A stretch of 64,000 nucleotides of DNA from Halobacillus litoralis. GTDB taxonomy: Bacteria; Bacillota; Bacilli; Bacillales; Halobacillaceae. Positions 62,698-64,000 of this stretch are shown here, piece by piece. The notes under the pieces were generated by a model that was not told the DNA's origin, did no database searches, and saw nothing but the letters and a program-made list of their open reading frames with translations. Numbering within the stretch: position 1 is the first letter of the stretch; each line of letters opens with the position of its first letter. Location of the stretch: positions 372,001 through 436,000 of the forward strand of contig NZ_JAIVAJ010000001.1 of assembly GCF_020171725.1 (NCBI RefSeq), in the 5' to 3' direction. The position numbers and the translations under genes are program-made.

Positions 62698-63383
62698 CGT
62701 ATAACACCGACCTTTCCAATTGGCCAGTCTTCACAAGTATGCGCCATCTCCCAGAACGACCATTCCAACAAACAACTCTTCCTGAAGGCATCACGCATTT
62801 TTTGAAGCTCTGAGTCTGTAGCACACTCCGCTATCTCGTCCAACCGTTTTTTCAAATAGCCTGTAATATCGTCCATTTCATCTCCGGAATAGAAAATGAT
62901 CCAGCGATAGAACGGGTGCCTCTCCTCAAGGTGATATCTTTCCAGCAAGTTTCTGGCTATTTCTAAGTACGTCCATGGACAAGGTAGTAAAGCGGCAATC
63001 GTCTCACCTAAGCTTCCTTGATAACCGTGAGCGTACATATGTTTAATGTAATGATCGGCAGTAGGAGGCAGCGGATACCCTTGAAGTTCAGAGTATGGAA
63101 TTCCGATATATTCACATAAATTTTGATGAGGATGGATTTCTCCATCCAGTATAAACTTGATTTGCTCATTGAAGAAATGGATATCTTGACGGTTATCCGT
63201 TTTATTTATGGCTAGCCCGTACACGTGCATGAAGGCATTCAAATACTCGAAGTCCGCTTTAATGTAGTGGGCCACGGCCTTGGGGTTTAGTTCCCCTTCC
63301 CCAATCCCTTCTACAAATGGATGCTGGAATATGGCATGAAAAACATCATGGTTTTCTTTTCTCAATTGTTTAGTAAATGACAT
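62694..63383 (-). CDS. tenA: Aminopyrimidine aminohydrolase / thiaminase II TenA
   Basis: Salvages the pyrimidine of degraded thiamine by hydrolysing aminopyrimidines. 229 residues, all-helical, starting MSFTKQLRKENHDVFHAIFQ, with catalytic Cys135 in LLPCPWTYLEI (same number as in B. subtilis) and FYSGDEM near the C-terminus. Between thiW and thiD, consistent with salvage. Confidence 0.95.
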   Translation of the reverse strand: MSFTKQLRKENHDVFHAIFQHPFVEGIGEGELNPKAVAHYIKADFEYLNAFMHVYGLAINKTDNRQDIHFFNEQIKFILDGEIHPHQNLCEYIGIPYSELQGYPLPPTADHYIKHMYAHGYQGSLGETIAALLPCPWTYLEIARNLLERYHLEERHPFYRWIIFYSGDEMDDITGYLKKRLDEIAECATDSELQKMRDAFRKSCLLEWSFWEMAHTCEDWPIGKVGVIR

Positions 63384-63396
63384 CTCAGTTTCCTCC

Positions 63397-63894
63397 TTAA
63401 GATCGCGCGGAAGCTATGTTTCCCACGTGTGATGGTAACTTTGATACAACAATAAGGCCGATGAACGCTCCTGATACACTGCTTACGAAAAAAGGGGAAA
63501 GAAATGCGAAAGCACCCGCCGAACTCCCCATCAGCACTTGCGCATAAGGGACGGCGACCAAAGCGCCGATGACTCCCGTTCCGATCACTTCTCCAACGGC
63601 TGCAAAAGTCGTTTTGTTCGTCCATTGATAGAGGACACCCGCTAACAACGCACCAATCATCCCTCCTGGAAACGCTAGAAGAGTCCCGAGACCGAGCATA
63701 ACGCGCATTATCCCGATTACACACGCAATGCCTATCGCTGGTATAGGCCCTACGATGACAGCAGCCATTACATTTACAGCGTGTTGCACAGGATATGCTT
63801 TGGCAATGCCTGCAGGAAACCAGAGGAACTGTGAACCTAAAGTTCCAATCGCCACAAAAACAGCCATGACGACCAGTAATCTTGTACGATTCAT
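63397..63894 (-). CDS. thiW: ECF transporter S component ThiW
   Basis: Membrane substrate-binding subunit predicted to import the thiazole precursor with an ECF energising module encoded elsewhere. 165 residues with five to six helices, starting MNRTRLLVVMAVFVAIGTLG and containing the ThiW-like FPAGIAKAYPVQHAVNVMAA. The ATG at 63894 follows GGGAGGGG; 34 upstream in-frame codons run through the leader terminator and are rejected. First gene of the thi salvage operon. Confidence 0.9.
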   Translation of the reverse strand: MNRTRLLVVMAVFVAIGTLGSQFLWFPAGIAKAYPVQHAVNVMAAVIVGPIPAIGIACVIGIMRVMLGLGTLLAFPGGMIGALLAGVLYQWTNKTTFAAVGEVIGTGVIGALVAVPYAQVLMGSSAGAFAFLSPFFVSSVSGAFIGLIVVSKLPSHVGNIASARS

Positions 63895-63922
63895 GAACTC
63901 CCCTCCCTTCTTAGGGAAAAAC

Positions 63923-64000
63923 AAAAAAAGCCAGGTCCGGGGTACGGACCTGACTTCGAATAGGCATAAGTAAATAGACGACTTGCGTCTAACCACTTCC
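63923..64000 (-). promoter_or_regulatory. thi operon leader: terminator hairpin and probable TPP riboswitch expression platform
   Basis: On the minus strand the leader reads from the edge as GGAAGTGGTTAGACG, which resembles the 3' end of the THI box aptamer (AGGGAAG), followed by a TAGACG / CGTCTA hairpin and then an intrinsic terminator, CAGGTCCG / CGGACCTG plus T7 (63923-63952), just before the thiW ribosome binding site. The aptamer itself lies beyond the window, so riboswitch identity is inferred from the thiamine genes and the terminator; the terminator is seen directly. Confidence 0.65.

Overview
This window looks like chromosomal DNA of a spore-forming Firmicute of the family Bacillaceae. 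The evidence is the gene content (spoVD, spoVE, rsfA, ylbJ, spo0M and ylaJ homologues, bacillithiol gene bshC, SR1P) and a gene order that matches, in inverted orientation, what I recall of the Bacillus subtilis stretch from speA through ylaF-ylaN, ftsW, pycA, the cta genes and ylbA-ylbQ into the division/cell-wall (dcw) cluster. A BCCT betaine transporter and the acidic character of several proteins fit a salt-tolerant member (Halobacillus/Thalassobacillus/Pontibacillus-like), but that placement is inference. MurE carries the DNPR motif typical of meso-diaminopimelate-adding enzymes.

Layout. 1-13,900 (minus strand): dcw cluster mraZ-rsmH-ftsL-pbpB, terminator, spoVD-murE-murF-mraY-murD-spoVE, terminator, a 471-bp gap, and divIB running off the left edge. 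murG and murB, usual between spoVE and divIB, are not present. 14,000-20,000: bshC, a DUF3397 gene, a panE-like gene, ylbP, rsfA, an unusual enoyl-CoA hydratase-like gene, rpmF and yceD. 20,100-31,900: the ylb group (tmcAL, ylbL, ylbK, ylbJ, coaD, rsmD, ylbG, ricF/ylbF, ylbD, ylbC, ylbB), interspersed with unrecognised genes, and a yugN-like gene. 31,900-34,000: a YtvI-like AI-2E family membrane protein and a GNAT acetyltransferase. 34,000-41,900: assembly and structural genes for a caa3-type cytochrome oxidase (ctaM-like, ctaG, ctaF, ctaE, ctaD, ctaC, ctaB) with divergent ctaA. 41,900-50,700: pycA, ftsW, ylaN, glutaminase, and ylaL/J/I/H/F. 50,700-55,700: suhB, yktB, yktA, a nitronate monooxygenase-like enzyme, speA and an SR1/SR1P locus. 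55,900-60,500: polysaccharide deacetylase lipoprotein, FUSC-type exporter, BCCT transporter, spo0M. 60,500-64,000: thiamine salvage operon thiW-tenA-thiD-thiM-thiE, preceded by a leader terminator that looks like the expression platform of a TPP riboswitch cut by the window edge.

How the genes work together: most of the window builds or divides the cell wall (Mur ligases, MraY, SEDS proteins SpoVE and FtsW, class B PBPs, DivIB, FtsL), assembles and supplies heme a to the terminal oxidase, feeds central metabolism (pycA, speA, glutaminase, SR1P/GapA) and supports sporulation. Many start codons were fixed by Shine-Dalgarno placement. Nearly every convergent gene pair is separated by an intrinsic terminator, several bidirectional.

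I found no defence island, prophage, IS element, CRISPR array, rRNA or tRNA, and no clear candidate for a wholly new system. The most useful leads are the SR1P locus with a consensus catabolite-response element, the split dcw cluster, two unrecognised genes in the ylb region, and several unexplained hairpins or inverted repeats.
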